Source of the DNA: Proteobacteria bacterium DTSAM18
Lineage (GTDB): Bacteria; Myxococcota_A; UBA796; GCA-2862545
Assembly (NCBI GenBank): GCA_028767165.1
Contig: JARACJ010000004.1
Coordinates: 353,401 to 417,400, forward strand
Reading direction: 5' to 3'
DNA: 64,000 nucleotides
The notes beneath the pieces were generated by a model, which saw only the letters and a list, made by a program, of their open reading frames with translations, did no database searches and was not told the DNA's origin. Every line of letters begins with the position of its first letter. Within the stretch, counting starts at the first letter, position 1. Shown here in pieces: positions 25,528 to 35,550 of this stretch. A program made the position numbers and the translations under genes.

Positions 25528-26397
25528 ATGGGGTCAAATGCCCATAGTGCGTGGGCACGAGCGGAGGAAGGTTTGGGCGAGAACCACGACCATGAGATCG
25601 AGGATGACGAGCACCGCGAGGGCTTCAAGGAGTTCCTGTGGTCCTGGGGGCCGGCCATCCTGGCCCTGGTGGTCATCCGCCTGTTCCTGTTCGAGCCCTT
25701 CCGCATCCCGTCGGGATCGATGGTTCCCACCCTCCTGATCGGCGATCAGGTGGTGGTGGAGAAGCTGTCCTACGGTCTGTGGCTGCCCTTCAAGAGCCTC
25801 GGCGTGCCCTTCACGCCCATCGGGCTGGACGACTTCGGCATCCCGGTGAAGAACATCGAGGTGTTCGACTGGGGCAACCCCGATCGCGGTGATGTCATCG
25901 TCTTCCACTTCCCCGAAGACGAAGACAAGACCTACATCAAGCGCATCGTGGGCCTGCCCGGCGACAAGGTGAAGGTGGTCGACAACCAGGTCTACCTGAA
26001 CGGCGAGCCCCAGGCCCGCGAGTACATCGGCGCCTTCCAGGATGTGGGTCAGGGCTGCGTCACCCGCGAGGCCCGCCTGTGGGGCGAGACCCTGCCCCGC
26101 AACGACGGCGAGCCGCTCACCCACGGCATGCTCACCCTCATGCGCGGCCAGGGCGCCCTGGCCAACCGCGCCGAGGTCACCGTGCCCGAGGATGCGGTGC
26201 TGGTGATGGGCGACAACCGCGACCACTCGGATGACGGCCGCCGCTGGGGCTTCGTCCGCTACGACCAGATCAAGGGCAAGGCCCGCTTCGTGTGGCTGTC
26301 CTGGGATGGCTGCGGGCAGGGCGTGGGCGGCATGCGCACCGATCGCATGTTCATGGGCCTGTACGGCGACGACGGACTCCAGTCGAACGCGCCCTGA
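25528..26397 (+). CDS. lepB: Signal peptidase I
   Basis: 289-aa inner-membrane serine protease removing signal peptides from exported proteins. One N-terminal membrane helix (~39-56) precedes the catalytic Ser64 in RIPSGSMVPT; the general-base Lys is in TYIKRIVGLPGD; VMGDNRDHSDDGRRWG is the conserved box E. Start uncertain: a TTG 45 bp downstream (25573) has GGAGG at ideal spacing and would remove a hydrophilic N-terminus, whereas the ATG used here has no good ribosome binding site. Its stop overlaps the next start by one base (TGATG). Confidence 0.95.
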   Translation: MGSNAHSAWARAEEGLGENHDHEIEDDEHREGFKEFLWSWGPAILALVVIRLFLFEPFRIPSGSMVPTLLIGDQVVVEKLSYGLWLPFKSLGVPFTPIGLDDFGIPVKNIEVFDWGNPDRGDVIVFHFPEDEDKTYIKRIVGLPGDKVKVVDNQVYLNGEPQAREYIGAFQDVGQGCVTREARLWGETLPRNDGEPLTHGMLTLMRGQGALANRAEVTVPEDAVLVMGDNRDHSDDGRRWGFVRYDQIKGKARFVWLSWDGCGQGVGGMRTDRMFMGLYGDDGLQSNAP

Positions 26398-27587
26398 TGC
26401 GCTGGCTGCTGCTCCTGCTGGCCTGTTCCTGGGGGGATGGCCCCCCCGATGCGCTCTTCGCGGGCCACTGGACGGTACGCGGCGAGCCGGTGGGGCAGGC
26501 CTTCATCGGCCTGGACGAGCAGACCATGGTGGTCACGAGCCGCTACGGCATGACCCTCGACGGCGAGCGGTTCGACTGGCAGGTCGAGGAGCGGGCCACG
26601 AGCCACCCCGAGGGCGGGCTGTCCCGGTGGACGCTGACCCGCGGTGTGCAGGAGAAGGTCGAGGTGACCTTCGATCCCCCCTGGGCCCGGTGGACCTACG
26701 AGGACGCCGACGGGCCCCGCAACGGTAGCTTTCCGATCACCGAGCGGCCCCTGTGGCCCACCTGGCCGGACGTCCTTCTGGGCCCCGACGAGGCGGTCAC
26801 GGTGTGGGACGGGGCGAGCCTGCGGGTCCGGGACGCGGTGGGCACGGTCACACGGGACGACTGGCGCCTGCAGGCCGGTCCGCTGCGGTGGACGGGTACC
26901 TTCGGCGAGGACGGTGCCGTGCGGGGACTGACGGTCCCGGGCGAGGGACGGCTGCAGACCGGCGACGTGGCGGACGAGGCACCGGACGCGGTGGGCCTGG
27001 CGCGCCTGACGGTGCAGGGCATGCCGCAGACGGACCCCCGCCGCTGGGTGGCGCTGGATGCCCGCTGGGCGGACGGCACGCAGGTGGAGGTGCGTCGACC
27101 CCACCCCCTCGAGCTGCCGAAGGACGCGGTGGCTCCTGAACCGGAGCCGCCCGTGCGGGGCGTGATGCGTCCCATCTTCGGCGTGGATCTCGGGATCGAC
27201 CTGCCCGGGGGCGCGCCCCGCAGGCAGGTGGTGCAGGCGGTCATCGACGCCCTGTCGCGTCGCATCATCTACCGGTCCACGCCCCGGCGTCCCACCGTGA
27301 CCGGCACGCTGCAGAGCGGGGAGGGCGACTGTGACGACCTGTCCACGGTGATGGTCGGGGCGCTCGACTTCGAGGGCGTGCCCGCTCGGGTGGCCCACGG
27401 TCTGTTGATCACCAAGGACGGCCTGGTGCCCCACGCCTGGGTCGAGGTCTGGTATGGCAGCGCCGGATGGGTACCTGCGGATCCCAGCTTCCGGCAGGTC
27501 GTGGCGGATGCCGGACGGGTGCGTCTGGGGGATCCCCGCCTCGCGACGACGCGGACGGGGCCACTGCGGGTGGAGAAGGCACGCTGA
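26397..27587 (+). CDS. Transglutaminase-like lipoprotein
   Basis: 396-aa protein with a short lipoprotein signal (LLAC, Cys10). Residues ~20-260 are beta-rich without recognised motif. The C-terminal domain is a transglutaminase-like cysteine protease fold with a complete triad: Cys312 in GEGDCDDLS, His346 in VPHAWVEVW and Asp362 in WVPADPSF. Such bacterial domains act as peptidases or crosslinkers; the substrate is unknown. It is coupled to lepB through TGATG, which suggests an envelope role. Confidence 0.87.
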   Translation: MRWLLLLLACSWGDGPPDALFAGHWTVRGEPVGQAFIGLDEQTMVVTSRYGMTLDGERFDWQVEERATSHPEGGLSRWTLTRGVQEKVEVTFDPPWARWTYEDADGPRNGSFPITERPLWPTWPDVLLGPDEAVTVWDGASLRVRDAVGTVTRDDWRLQAGPLRWTGTFGEDGAVRGLTVPGEGRLQTGDVADEAPDAVGLARLTVQGMPQTDPRRWVALDARWADGTQVEVRRPHPLELPKDAVAPEPEPPVRGVMRPIFGVDLGIDLPGGAPRRQVVQAVIDALSRRIIYRSTPRRPTVTGTLQSGEGDCDDLSTVMVGALDFEGVPARVAHGLLITKDGLVPHAWVEVWYGSAGWVPADPSFRQVVADAGRVRLGDPRLATTRTGPLRVEKAR

Positions 27588-27649
27588 TCGACTTGCCGAG
27601 CGGGCCGCGACCGGTCAGGTGTCCGTGTCACCGAAAGATGGAGCGCTTC

Positions 27650-28834
27650 ATGCCCACCCTGTCCGACCGCGCGATGTCCCTGCAGGAGAGCGCGATCCGC
27701 AAGCTCGACATCACCATGATGGCCCAGGAGGGCGTCACCTTCACCCGGCTCAACATCGGTCAGCCGGACGTGGCCACCCCGCAGCCCATGCTGGACGCCA
27801 TCCACCACTGGGACCGCAAGGTCGTGGCCTATGGCCCCGCCTCCGGCCTGCCCGCCCTGCGCAAGGCCGCCGCCGACTACCACGCGCGCTGGTCTCCCGG
27901 TCTCGGTCCCGAGCACTGCGTGGTCACCACCGGCGGCTCCGAGGGCCTGCTGTTCGCCATGGTGGCGCTGTGCAACCAGGGCGACGAGATCATCGTCCCC
28001 GAGCCCTACTACACGAACTACAACGGCTTCGCGACGGTCGCCGGCGTGAAGATCAAGCCCTTCCGCACCACCCTGTCCAACGGCTTCCAGTTGCCCTCCA
28101 ACGAGGAGCTCGACGCCGCCTGCAGCGACCGCACCCGCGCCGTGATGTTCTCCAACCCGGGCAACCCCACCGGCGCCGTGTACCCCCGCAGCGAGATCGA
28201 GCGCCTGCTGCGCTGGGCCGTCGAGCGCGACATCTTCGTCATCGCCGACGAGGTCTACCGTCGCATCTGGTTCGACGAGCCCCCCACCAGTGCGCTGGAG
28301 TTCGACTGGGCCGCGAACCACGTCATCTGCATCGACTCGATGTCGAAGACCTTCTCGGCCTGCGGCCTGCGCATCGGCTTCCTCATCAGCCGCAACCCCG
28401 AGCTGATGGAGAAGATCGAGCGCCTCGGTCAGGCCCGCCTGGGTGCCCAGCCCCTGGGCCAGGACGCCGCACTGGCCGCGCTGGCGCTGCCCGAGGCCTA
28501 CTACGACGAGATCCGCGAGACCTACGCCCGCCGGGTGCAGACGCTCTACGATGCCGTCGCGGCCATCGAGGGCGTGCAGGTGCACAAGCCCGAGGGCGCG
28601 TTCTACCTGATGGCCGAGCTGCCCATCGACGACTCCGAGTCCTTCGCCCGCTTCCTGGTCACGGACTTCCGCCACGACGGCAAGTCCCTGGTGGTGGCGC
28701 CGGCCGGTGGCTTCTACGCGCACCCCGAAGATGGCAAGCGCCAGATCCGCCTGGCTGCCGTGGTCGACGAGGAGAAGCTCGCCGAGGCGGCGAAGATGCT
28801 CGAGCTGGCCATCGAGGCGTATCAGAACCGCTGA
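27650..28834 (+). CDS. Class I/II aminotransferase (AspB-like)
   Basis: 394-aa PLP enzyme of fold type I. The cofactor Lys233 is in SMSKTFSACGLRIGF; NPGNPTG (about 169-175) binds PLP and substrate; Asp200 and Tyr203 in ADEVYRR contact the cofactor. Closest in style to aspartate/aromatic aminotransferases of subgroup I-gamma. It could transaminate tyrosine to 4-hydroxyphenylpyruvate and so link PhhA and HPPD, but substrate specificity cannot be read from the sequence. ATG chosen with GGAG 6 nt upstream; another ATG lies 12 nt earlier. Strong terminator follows. Confidence 0.93.
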   Translation: MPTLSDRAMSLQESAIRKLDITMMAQEGVTFTRLNIGQPDVATPQPMLDAIHHWDRKVVAYGPASGLPALRKAAADYHARWSPGLGPEHCVVTTGGSEGLLFAMVALCNQGDEIIVPEPYYTNYNGFATVAGVKIKPFRTTLSNGFQLPSNEELDAACSDRTRAVMFSNPGNPTGAVYPRSEIERLLRWAVERDIFVIADEVYRRIWFDEPPTSALEFDWAANHVICIDSMSKTFSACGLRIGFLISRNPELMEKIERLGQARLGAQPLGQDAALAALALPEAYYDEIRETYARRVQTLYDAVAAIEGVQVHKPEGAFYLMAELPIDDSESFARFLVTDFRHDGKSLVVAPAGGFYAHPEDGKRQIRLAAVVDEEKLAEAAKMLELAIEAYQNR

Positions 28835-28854
28835 TCCCGATTGCCGGATGCACA

Positions 28855-28887
28855 GAGGCCCCGGCGGAGATGATCCGCGGGGGCCTC
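28855..28887 (+). terminator. Terminator after the aminotransferase gene
   Basis: GAGGCCCCGGCGGA / TCCGCGGGGGCCTC, 14-bp stem with one mismatch and a 5-nt loop, followed by GTTCGTTCT. It lies in the 72-bp gap to the converging thioredoxin gene and may serve both. Confidence 0.75.
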
Positions 28888-28906
28888 GTTCGTTCTGGAA
28901 GGGGGA

Positions 28907-29290
28907 TCAGCCCTGGCCGTTGTTGGCCTCGGCCTCGCGGCGCTTGATCTCCTCGCGGACGGCGTCCATGTCGAGGGCGCGGACCTGCTTGATGAGGTCT
29001 TCGAGGGCGGGGGCGGGCAGGGCGCCGGCCTGCATGTGCAGGGGAAGGCCGTCGCGGTAGACGACGATCGAGGGGATGGAGCGGATGCCGAACGCACCTG
29101 CGAGCTCCTGCTGCTTCTCGGTGTCGACCTTGCCGTGGGCGATGTCGGTGTGGGTCTCCGAGGACTTCTCGAACACCGGCGCGAAGGCGCGGCAGGGACC
29201 GCACCAGGCGGCCCAGAAGTCGAGGATCACGATCTCGTTGTCGGTGATGAGGTTCTGGAAGTTGTCCTTGGTGACTTCGATAGTGGCCAC
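28907..29290 (-). CDS. trxA: Thioredoxin
   Basis: 127-aa cytosolic disulfide reductase with the canonical active site WCGPC (Cys30, Cys33) and the cis-Pro loop SIPSIVVYRDG. It is about 20 residues longer than usual because of a charged helical C-terminal tail (REEIKRREAEANNGQG). It starts with GTG, supported by AAGGAGG 5 nt upstream; the much longer open frame runs into the repeat region and is not real. The gene is isolated between a terminator and a repeat-filled gap. Confidence 0.95.
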   Translation of the reverse strand: MATIEVTKDNFQNLITDNEIVILDFWAAWCGPCRAFAPVFEKSSETHTDIAHGKVDTEKQQELAGAFGIRSIPSIVVYRDGLPLHMQAGALPAPALEDLIKQVRALDMDAVREEIKRREAEANNGQG

Positions 29291-29566
29291 GGGGACCTCC
29301 TTGTGCACGGGCGGCCGATGGACAGGACGCCGGCTGTGTAGGGACCAGGACGCGGGACGCCCCAGGATGTTTCGTGTTCGCCTGTTTGAGCCGGCAGGTG
29401 AGGGAAGTGTGACGTGGGAGAAGGACCTGTGGGCTCTTCGGCAGGCTGCGGTCGGAATGCACCTAGACACGGTCTGGGGGGGCGTAAACCCCTGCGCCCG
29501 AAGGGCGTCCGTGACGCCTGCGCGTGTGCGTGCGCGGCGGGCCGGTGGCCTCCCTTGGGGCGTTGA

Positions 29567-29678
29567 AGCGTAGGGGCGCTGCTTGCTGCGCCCGACCCCG
29601 TTGGATCTGTTCGGGACGACCCGACGTCCTGGCGTGGATCCATCAGGGGACGGGCCCAGCAAGCAGGGCCCCTACGCT
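29567..29678. mobile_element. MITE-like composite repeat, type A copy 1
   Basis: 112-bp unit bounded by inverted copies of AGCGTAGGGGC..CTGCTTGCT..; left end 29567-29593, right end 29652-29678. The right end is a variant with GGGCCC in place of GGGCGC. The ~58-bp interior is clearly alignable with the interior of copy 2 at 36406-36516, including GGCGTGG and CATC-GGGGAC blocks. Too short to encode anything. The architecture is that of a non-autonomous miniature element or a REP doublet; no target duplication was identified. Confidence 0.6.
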
Positions 29679-29841
29679 ACACCGTTCCGGCGTTGCCCCG
29701 CGGCCAGGGGCCCACGGGAACCACCGACGCAGGCGTGACTTGGGTCGACACGTACGGGCGCCCCTCGGGGCGCCGGGGCCTGAAGGGGCGTTGTGTGTGG
29801 GGGAGGGCGGGGGCCGCCGGCCTCCCTTTGGGCATTGCAGC

Positions 29842-29975
29842 GTAGGGGCGCTGCTTGCTGCGCCCGACCCCGTCGGATTCGCTTGGGACGTTGAACGTAG
29901 GGGCGGGCCTTGGTCCGCCCGACCCCGTCGGATTCGCTTGGGGCGTTGAACGTAGGGGCGGGCCTTGGTCCGCCC
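29842..29975. repeat. 55-bp tandem repeat built on the GTAGGGGCG palindrome
   Basis: Three starts with an exact 55-bp period: 29842, 29897 and 29952 (last unit partial). Each unit is a 24-bp palindrome followed by GACCCCGTCGGATTCGCTTG and a GACGTTGAAC-type end. The first unit has core GCTGCTTGCTGC, the next two have GGGCCTTGGTCC, so two palindrome subtypes share one spacer. Confidence 0.75.
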
Positions 29976-30060
29976 GTGTTGGCAGAGGCCGTGACGCGGG
30001 CGTGTCTGCCCAATCCGTTGCGGTGATTCGCGACCCGGGCGGACCAAGGCCCGCCCCTAC
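29952..30060. mobile_element. MITE-like composite repeat, type B
   Basis: 109-bp unit with perfect 24-bp terminal inverted repeats: 29952-29975 reads GTAGGGGCGGGCCTTGGTCC plus GCCC, and 30037-30060 is its exact reverse complement. The ~61-bp interior is unrelated to type A. Its left end is also the last unit of the 55-bp tandem array. It ends 23 bp from the aminotransferase stop codon. Confidence 0.6.
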
Positions 30061-30082
30061 GAATCGCGACCCAAGATACGTT

Positions 30083-31396
30083 TCAGCCCTTGAACGGCGT
30101 CAGCAGCGACCGCAGCTTGCCCAGAACGGCATGCACATCATCCATGCTGGTCGTACCCACCGACACCCGGAACCACCCGGAATCCTCGGGATACCCGAAC
30201 GCCGCAAACGGCACGACCGCGATCCCGCCCTCGTGCAGCAGGTACGACCGCACGGCCTCTTCGTCGTTCAGCACGAGGCCGTCGGACCCGGTCCGACCGA
30301 TCAGATCGATCTTCATCGACAGGTAGATCGCACCCTGGGCATCCAGGCAGCTGATCGGCAGCCCATCCCGCTCCATGTCCTCGATGCCGTGCTGCAGCAG
30401 CTCGAGACGTGCGCGGACCTGGCGCTTGAGGTGGCCGAGGTAGTCGGCGGCCTTGGACTCGTCGGCCAGCAGGTTGCCGGTGGCGATCTGGTCGGGCTTG
30501 GAGGGCCAGGCGCCCATGTGGCCGATGAGGGGCTTCATGCGGGCGGTGACCCACGGGGGCGCCACGCACCAGCCGACGCGCAGGCCGGTGGCGCACCACC
30601 ACTTGGAGATGGCGTCGACCATGACGGTGTAGTTGGCCATCTCGGGGCGGATGTTCATCGGGGTGACGAACGCGTGGGCGCCGTAGGTGAGGCGCCAGTA
30701 GACGGCGTCGTACAGCATCATCAGGGGGCGCTCGCCGAGGCCGGCGCGGCGCTTGTTCTCGTCGAGGATGAGGTCGCAGATCTCGGTGAGCTGCTCCCGC
30801 TCGATGACGGTGCCGGACGGGTTCTGGGGGCTGTTGATGACCACCATGCGGGCCGTGCGGACGTAGGGCTCGATCTGGGCCGCGGTGAGCATGAAGCCGT
30901 CTTCCGGGCGGGTCACGATCGGGTGGCCCTGGGCCTTGTTCAGGTAGACGTAGTGGTTCACGTTCCAGGACGGCACCGGGTAGACCACCGGGTCGCCCTC
31001 GGAGATGATCGACGCGAAGGCACCGTAGATGGGCGGACGGGCGCCGGAGCCGGCGATCACGGAGTCCACCGGGTAGACCAGGTCGAGCTCGCGCTCGTAC
31101 AGGTCGACCACCGCCTGGCGAAGCTCGGGCACACCCACGGCCGGCGGGTAGTTGGTCATGCCGGCGTCGAGCTGCTCCTTGATGCCGTCGACCAGGGCGC
31201 CGGGCACGGGGAACACCTGGGCGTCGAAGTCGCCGATGGTCAGGTTGTGCACCTGCCGGCCCTGGGACTTCAGGTCGTTCACCTCACCGGCGATGGCGAG
31301 GATGGACGAGCCCTTCAGCCCGTTGACGTGGGGGGAGCAGGCCAGATCGGCGAGCTCGGGCGCGGAGTCGAATTGCTGACGCAGGTCGATGGTCAT
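30083..31396 (-). CDS. Class I/II aminotransferase (second copy type)
   Basis: 437-aa PLP-dependent aminotransferase, fold type I. NSPQNPSGTV and the cofactor lysine in DAISKWWCATGLRVGW are visible, as is YDAVYWRLTYG around the PLP-binding Asp and Tyr. It is clearly different from the enzyme at 27650 and about 40 residues longer. Substrate unknown; it could use aromatic or branched-chain amino acids and 2-oxoglutarate. GGAGG precedes the ATG. Convergence on repeat DNA leaves it without an obvious terminator. It is divergent from the ABC exporter gene. Confidence 0.9.
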   Translation of the reverse strand: MTIDLRQQFDSAPELADLACSPHVNGLKGSSILAIAGEVNDLKSQGRQVHNLTIGDFDAQVFPVPGALVDGIKEQLDAGMTNYPPAVGVPELRQAVVDLYERELDLVYPVDSVIAGSGARPPIYGAFASIISEGDPVVYPVPSWNVNHYVYLNKAQGHPIVTRPEDGFMLTAAQIEPYVRTARMVVINSPQNPSGTVIEREQLTEICDLILDENKRRAGLGERPLMMLYDAVYWRLTYGAHAFVTPMNIRPEMANYTVMVDAISKWWCATGLRVGWCVAPPWVTARMKPLIGHMGAWPSKPDQIATGNLLADESKAADYLGHLKRQVRARLELLQHGIEDMERDGLPISCLDAQGAIYLSMKIDLIGRTGSDGLVLNDEEAVRSYLLHEGGIAVVPFAAFGYPEDSGWFRVSVGTTSMDDVHAVLGKLRSLLTPFKG

Positions 31397-31452
31397 GATG
31401 CCTCCAGGGGGCGAACCACTACGAAAGTCGGCCGCATCCTAACCCTGCTCAA

Positions 31453-31473
31453 CATCCCTGGCCGCCAGGGATG
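31453..31473. repeat. Inverted repeat in the aminotransferase/ABC divergent region
   Basis: CATCCCTGG-CCG-CCAGGGATG, 9-bp perfect arms with a 3-nt loop, 57 bp from the aminotransferase start and 96 bp from the ABC exporter start. A candidate operator for divergent control, or a hairpin in the leader of one of them. Confidence 0.35.
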
Positions 31474-31568
31474 GCCCGGGTGATGAGGGAGAACACGGCT
31501 TCTTTGCTTGCCTTGGGCGTTCTCGTGCCCAGGCTTGGCGCTCTTCTGACCGCTCGCCGGAGTCCGCA

Positions 31569-33338
<1,770 letters not shown>

Positions 33339-33389
33339 GGCTGCGGTGGTTCGGGCAACACCCCCAACCCACCCGGCGAGGCGAAACAC

Positions 33390-33458
33390 GGGCGGAGCAA
33401 GCCCCGCCCCTACGTTTGGGGTGAGGAACGATCCGTAGGGGCGGGCCTTGGTCCGCCC
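33390..33458. repeat. Facing pair of GTAGGGGCG palindromes
   Basis: A reverse copy (33390-33413, core GGGCTTGCTCC on the complement) and a forward type B copy (33435-33458, identical to the one at 29897) are separated by 21 bp in the gap between the ABC exporter and MFS genes. The forward copy overlaps an open frame that could be misread as an N-terminal extension of the MFS protein. Confidence 0.7.
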
Positions 33459-33516
33459 GCGCCCCTTCGCAATGTTTCGTCTGGCCCCGCATCGCCCACC
33501 GTGCGAAGGCAGGGGC

Positions 33517-34779
33517 ATGCAAGCGCCCACGTACCGGCAGATGCTGTCCGGCAATCGCAACTACCGACGTCTGTGGCTCGGAGAGGTGGTCTCCTACCTG
33601 GGGGACTGGTTCTCGACGGTGGCCATCTACACCATGGTCGACGCGCTGACCGACTCGGCGCTGGCCATCGCCGGCGTGCTGGTGGCCAAGACGCTGCCGA
33701 GCTTCCTGGTGACGCCGCTCGTGGGCCCCATCGTCGATCGCTACCCGAGCCGCACGCTGCTCATCGGCTCCGACATCGCGCGTGCGGTGGTCGTCGGCCT
33801 GCTCATCCTGGCCTGGATGGCGGGCAGCCTGGTGGGCATCTACGCGGCGGTGATCGCCGCCACCTGCTTCGCCGGTCTGTTCATGCCCGCACGCCAGGCG
33901 GCGCTGCCCCAGGTGGTGTCCAAGCTGGAGCTGCCGGTGGCGCTGGCGCTGTCCGGAGGCACCTGGTCGGTGATGCTCGCCCTTGGCGCGGCCACCGGCG
34001 GGCTCGTGACCGAGCTGGTCGGCATCAACGGCGCGCTGATGCTGGACATGCTCACGTTCCTCGGCTCGGCGGCCTTCCTGTGGGGGCTGCCGGAGCTGCC
34101 GGCGGAGGGGTCTGGCGAGACGTCCACGGGCTTCATGGACGGCATGCGCTACCTCAAGGCCAACCCCCACGTGCTCGGCATCGCGCTGGTGAAGTCCTGC
34201 AACTCCCTGGCGGCGGCGGGGCTGGCCATGCTGCCGATCTTCGGTCAGGGCATCTTCCCGCAGCACCAGGGCCCACTGTGGGTCGGGCTGCTGTACGCGT
34301 CGCGAGGCGTGGGGGCGCTCATCGGCTCCATGGGCGTGCGCATCTGGGGCGGTGACTCCCCGGCGGCCATGCGGACATCGCTGGCCCCGGGCTTCGGCGC
34401 CGTGGCGTCGGGCCTGCTGGTGGTGGCCTGGGCCCCGAACGTCTGGTGGGCGATGGCCGGGTTCCTGTTCGGCGCGCTGGGCAGCGGCATGCTGTGGATC
34501 TACTCCGCGACCCTGCTGCAATTCGCCGCCGCGCCGGCCCAGCGGGGGCGGGTGTTCAGCTTCGAGTTCGGCATGCTCACCCTCATCATGGCCATCGCGG
34601 TGGCCACGTCGGGCAGCGTGGTGGACTACGCGGGCGTGTCGCCTCGGATGGCGGTGGCCGTTGCCGGCGTGCTGGCGGGTCTGGTGGGCACGGGCGTGTC
34701 GATGTGGATCCGCGCCACGGTCCCCGAGGAGGACGAGGGCGACGAGGTACCCGTCGAGGTGACGTCCTCCCAGGCCTGA
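33517..34779 (+). CDS. MFS transporter
   Basis: 420-aa inner-membrane protein with about 11-12 predicted helices. The N-terminal region RQMLSGNRNYRRLWLGEVVSYLG and the loop VGPIVDRYPSRTLLIGSDIARA are typical of the MFS group that includes macrolide/enterobactin-type exporters. Start set at the ATG after AGGGG; the open frame extends 23 codons upstream into a dispersed repeat and was rejected. The C-terminal tail is acidic. Substrate unknown. Confidence 0.88.
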   Translation: MQAPTYRQMLSGNRNYRRLWLGEVVSYLGDWFSTVAIYTMVDALTDSALAIAGVLVAKTLPSFLVTPLVGPIVDRYPSRTLLIGSDIARAVVVGLLILAWMAGSLVGIYAAVIAATCFAGLFMPARQAALPQVVSKLELPVALALSGGTWSVMLALGAATGGLVTELVGINGALMLDMLTFLGSAAFLWGLPELPAEGSGETSTGFMDGMRYLKANPHVLGIALVKSCNSLAAAGLAMLPIFGQGIFPQHQGPLWVGLLYASRGVGALIGSMGVRIWGGDSPAAMRTSLAPGFGAVASGLLVVAWAPNVWWAMAGFLFGALGSGMLWIYSATLLQFAAAPAQRGRVFSFEFGMLTLIMAIAVATSGSVVDYAGVSPRMAVAVAGVLAGLVGTGVSMWIRATVPEEDEGDEVPVEVTSSQA

Positions 34780-34885
34780 GGCCGTTTCCGGGGCGGTTTG
34801 ATGGGGGCTTTCCCCGGCGAGCCTGCCCCTAGGAAGCTGCACGCATGAACGGCCCTTCGCGGCTGCGCCGACAAGGAACGCAGAC

Positions 34886-35461
34886 GTGGAGGTGGATTTG
34901 GAGACGTTGCTCGCCCTTGGATGGTCCGCGCCCCCCTGGATGTGGGGCATCTGCCTGGTCGCGCTGGTGTACGGCGCGCGGCTGGTGTGGGTGGCGGGTC
35001 GGTGGCGGGCGGACGCCCTGCACGGACACCTGGTGCTGCGGGCCATGGGGCTCGGCGTGCTGGCGCTGGTGGCGGCCGGGTTCGGTCCGCTGTCGAGCCT
35101 GATGGCGCTGGTGTGGCTCGAGGCCGAGGGACGCATCCTGGTGGGCCGGGTGGAGCAGCGGGCCGGTGGTCCGCTGTTGACCTGGCTCGTGATCTCCGTG
35201 GCGGCGGGCGCAATCTTCTGGTTGGCGGGGATCCCGATGACGCCGCTGGGACCCATCGGGCTCGGCGCCTGCTTCGGGCTCGTCGACCTGCACCGCATGG
35301 GCATGGGCGCCATGGGGCTGTTCGGCGGGCTGACGGCCTGGATGAGCAGCCTGGCCCGCGTGGAGCCCCTGTGGGACATGGACTGGGTCGATGAGGACGA
35401 GGCGCCGAAGCAGACCGTCGGAAGGCTGTTGAAGGACCTGTACTCCCGCCGGGAGCCCTGA
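34886..35461 (+). CDS. Four-helix membrane protein of unknown function
   Basis: 191-aa protein with four hydrophobic segments at about 15-35, 50-75, 98-120 and 125-150, and a hydrophilic C-terminal tail ending with KDLYSRREP. The start is ambiguous: GTG at 34886 or TTG at 34898, the latter having GGAGG at ideal spacing; the difference is four residues. No family recognised. It stands between the MFS gene and the EF-hand gene on the same strand. Confidence 0.65.
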   Translation: MEVDLETLLALGWSAPPWMWGICLVALVYGARLVWVAGRWRADALHGHLVLRAMGLGVLALVAAGFGPLSSLMALVWLEAEGRILVGRVEQRAGGPLLTWLVISVAAGAIFWLAGIPMTPLGPIGLGACFGLVDLHRMGMGAMGLFGGLTAWMSSLARVEPLWDMDWVDEDEAPKQTVGRLLKDLYSRREP

Positions 35462-35550
35462 CCCCCGTCCGCACTTCCCCTGACGATTCAGGACACCCGA
35501 TTTCTCGATCCAGCGGCCCTCCGACGCTACGAAGGAGGTCCGGGGGTTGC

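Larger units (their letters stand above)
29291..30082. other. 792-bp intergenic region filled with palindromic repeats
   Basis: No gene found. The first ~275 bp (to 29566) have no recognisable element apart from the thioredoxin promoter that must lie there. The rest is built from six copies of a 24-bp palindrome beginning GTAGGGGCG and ending CGCCC or GGCCC, arranged as a composite element, a tandem array and a second composite element (listed separately). Open frames crossing it change phase at every repeat and have no ribosome binding sites. Confidence 0.75.

Noticed and set aside
29842..29975. Possible CRISPR array because of regular 55-bp spacing
   Set aside because: The whole 55-bp unit repeats, including the would-be spacer, the palindrome is a dispersed repeat, and no cas gene is present.
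29291..30082. Hidden genes in the repeat region
   Set aside because: Frames across it are interrupted or shifted at each palindrome, differ between repeat units and have no ribosome binding site or recognisable product.
33448..33516. Longer N-terminus for the MFS transporter
   Set aside because: The 23 extra codons come from a dispersed repeat and intergenic DNA; the ATG at 33517 has a ribosome binding site and fits the family N-terminus.
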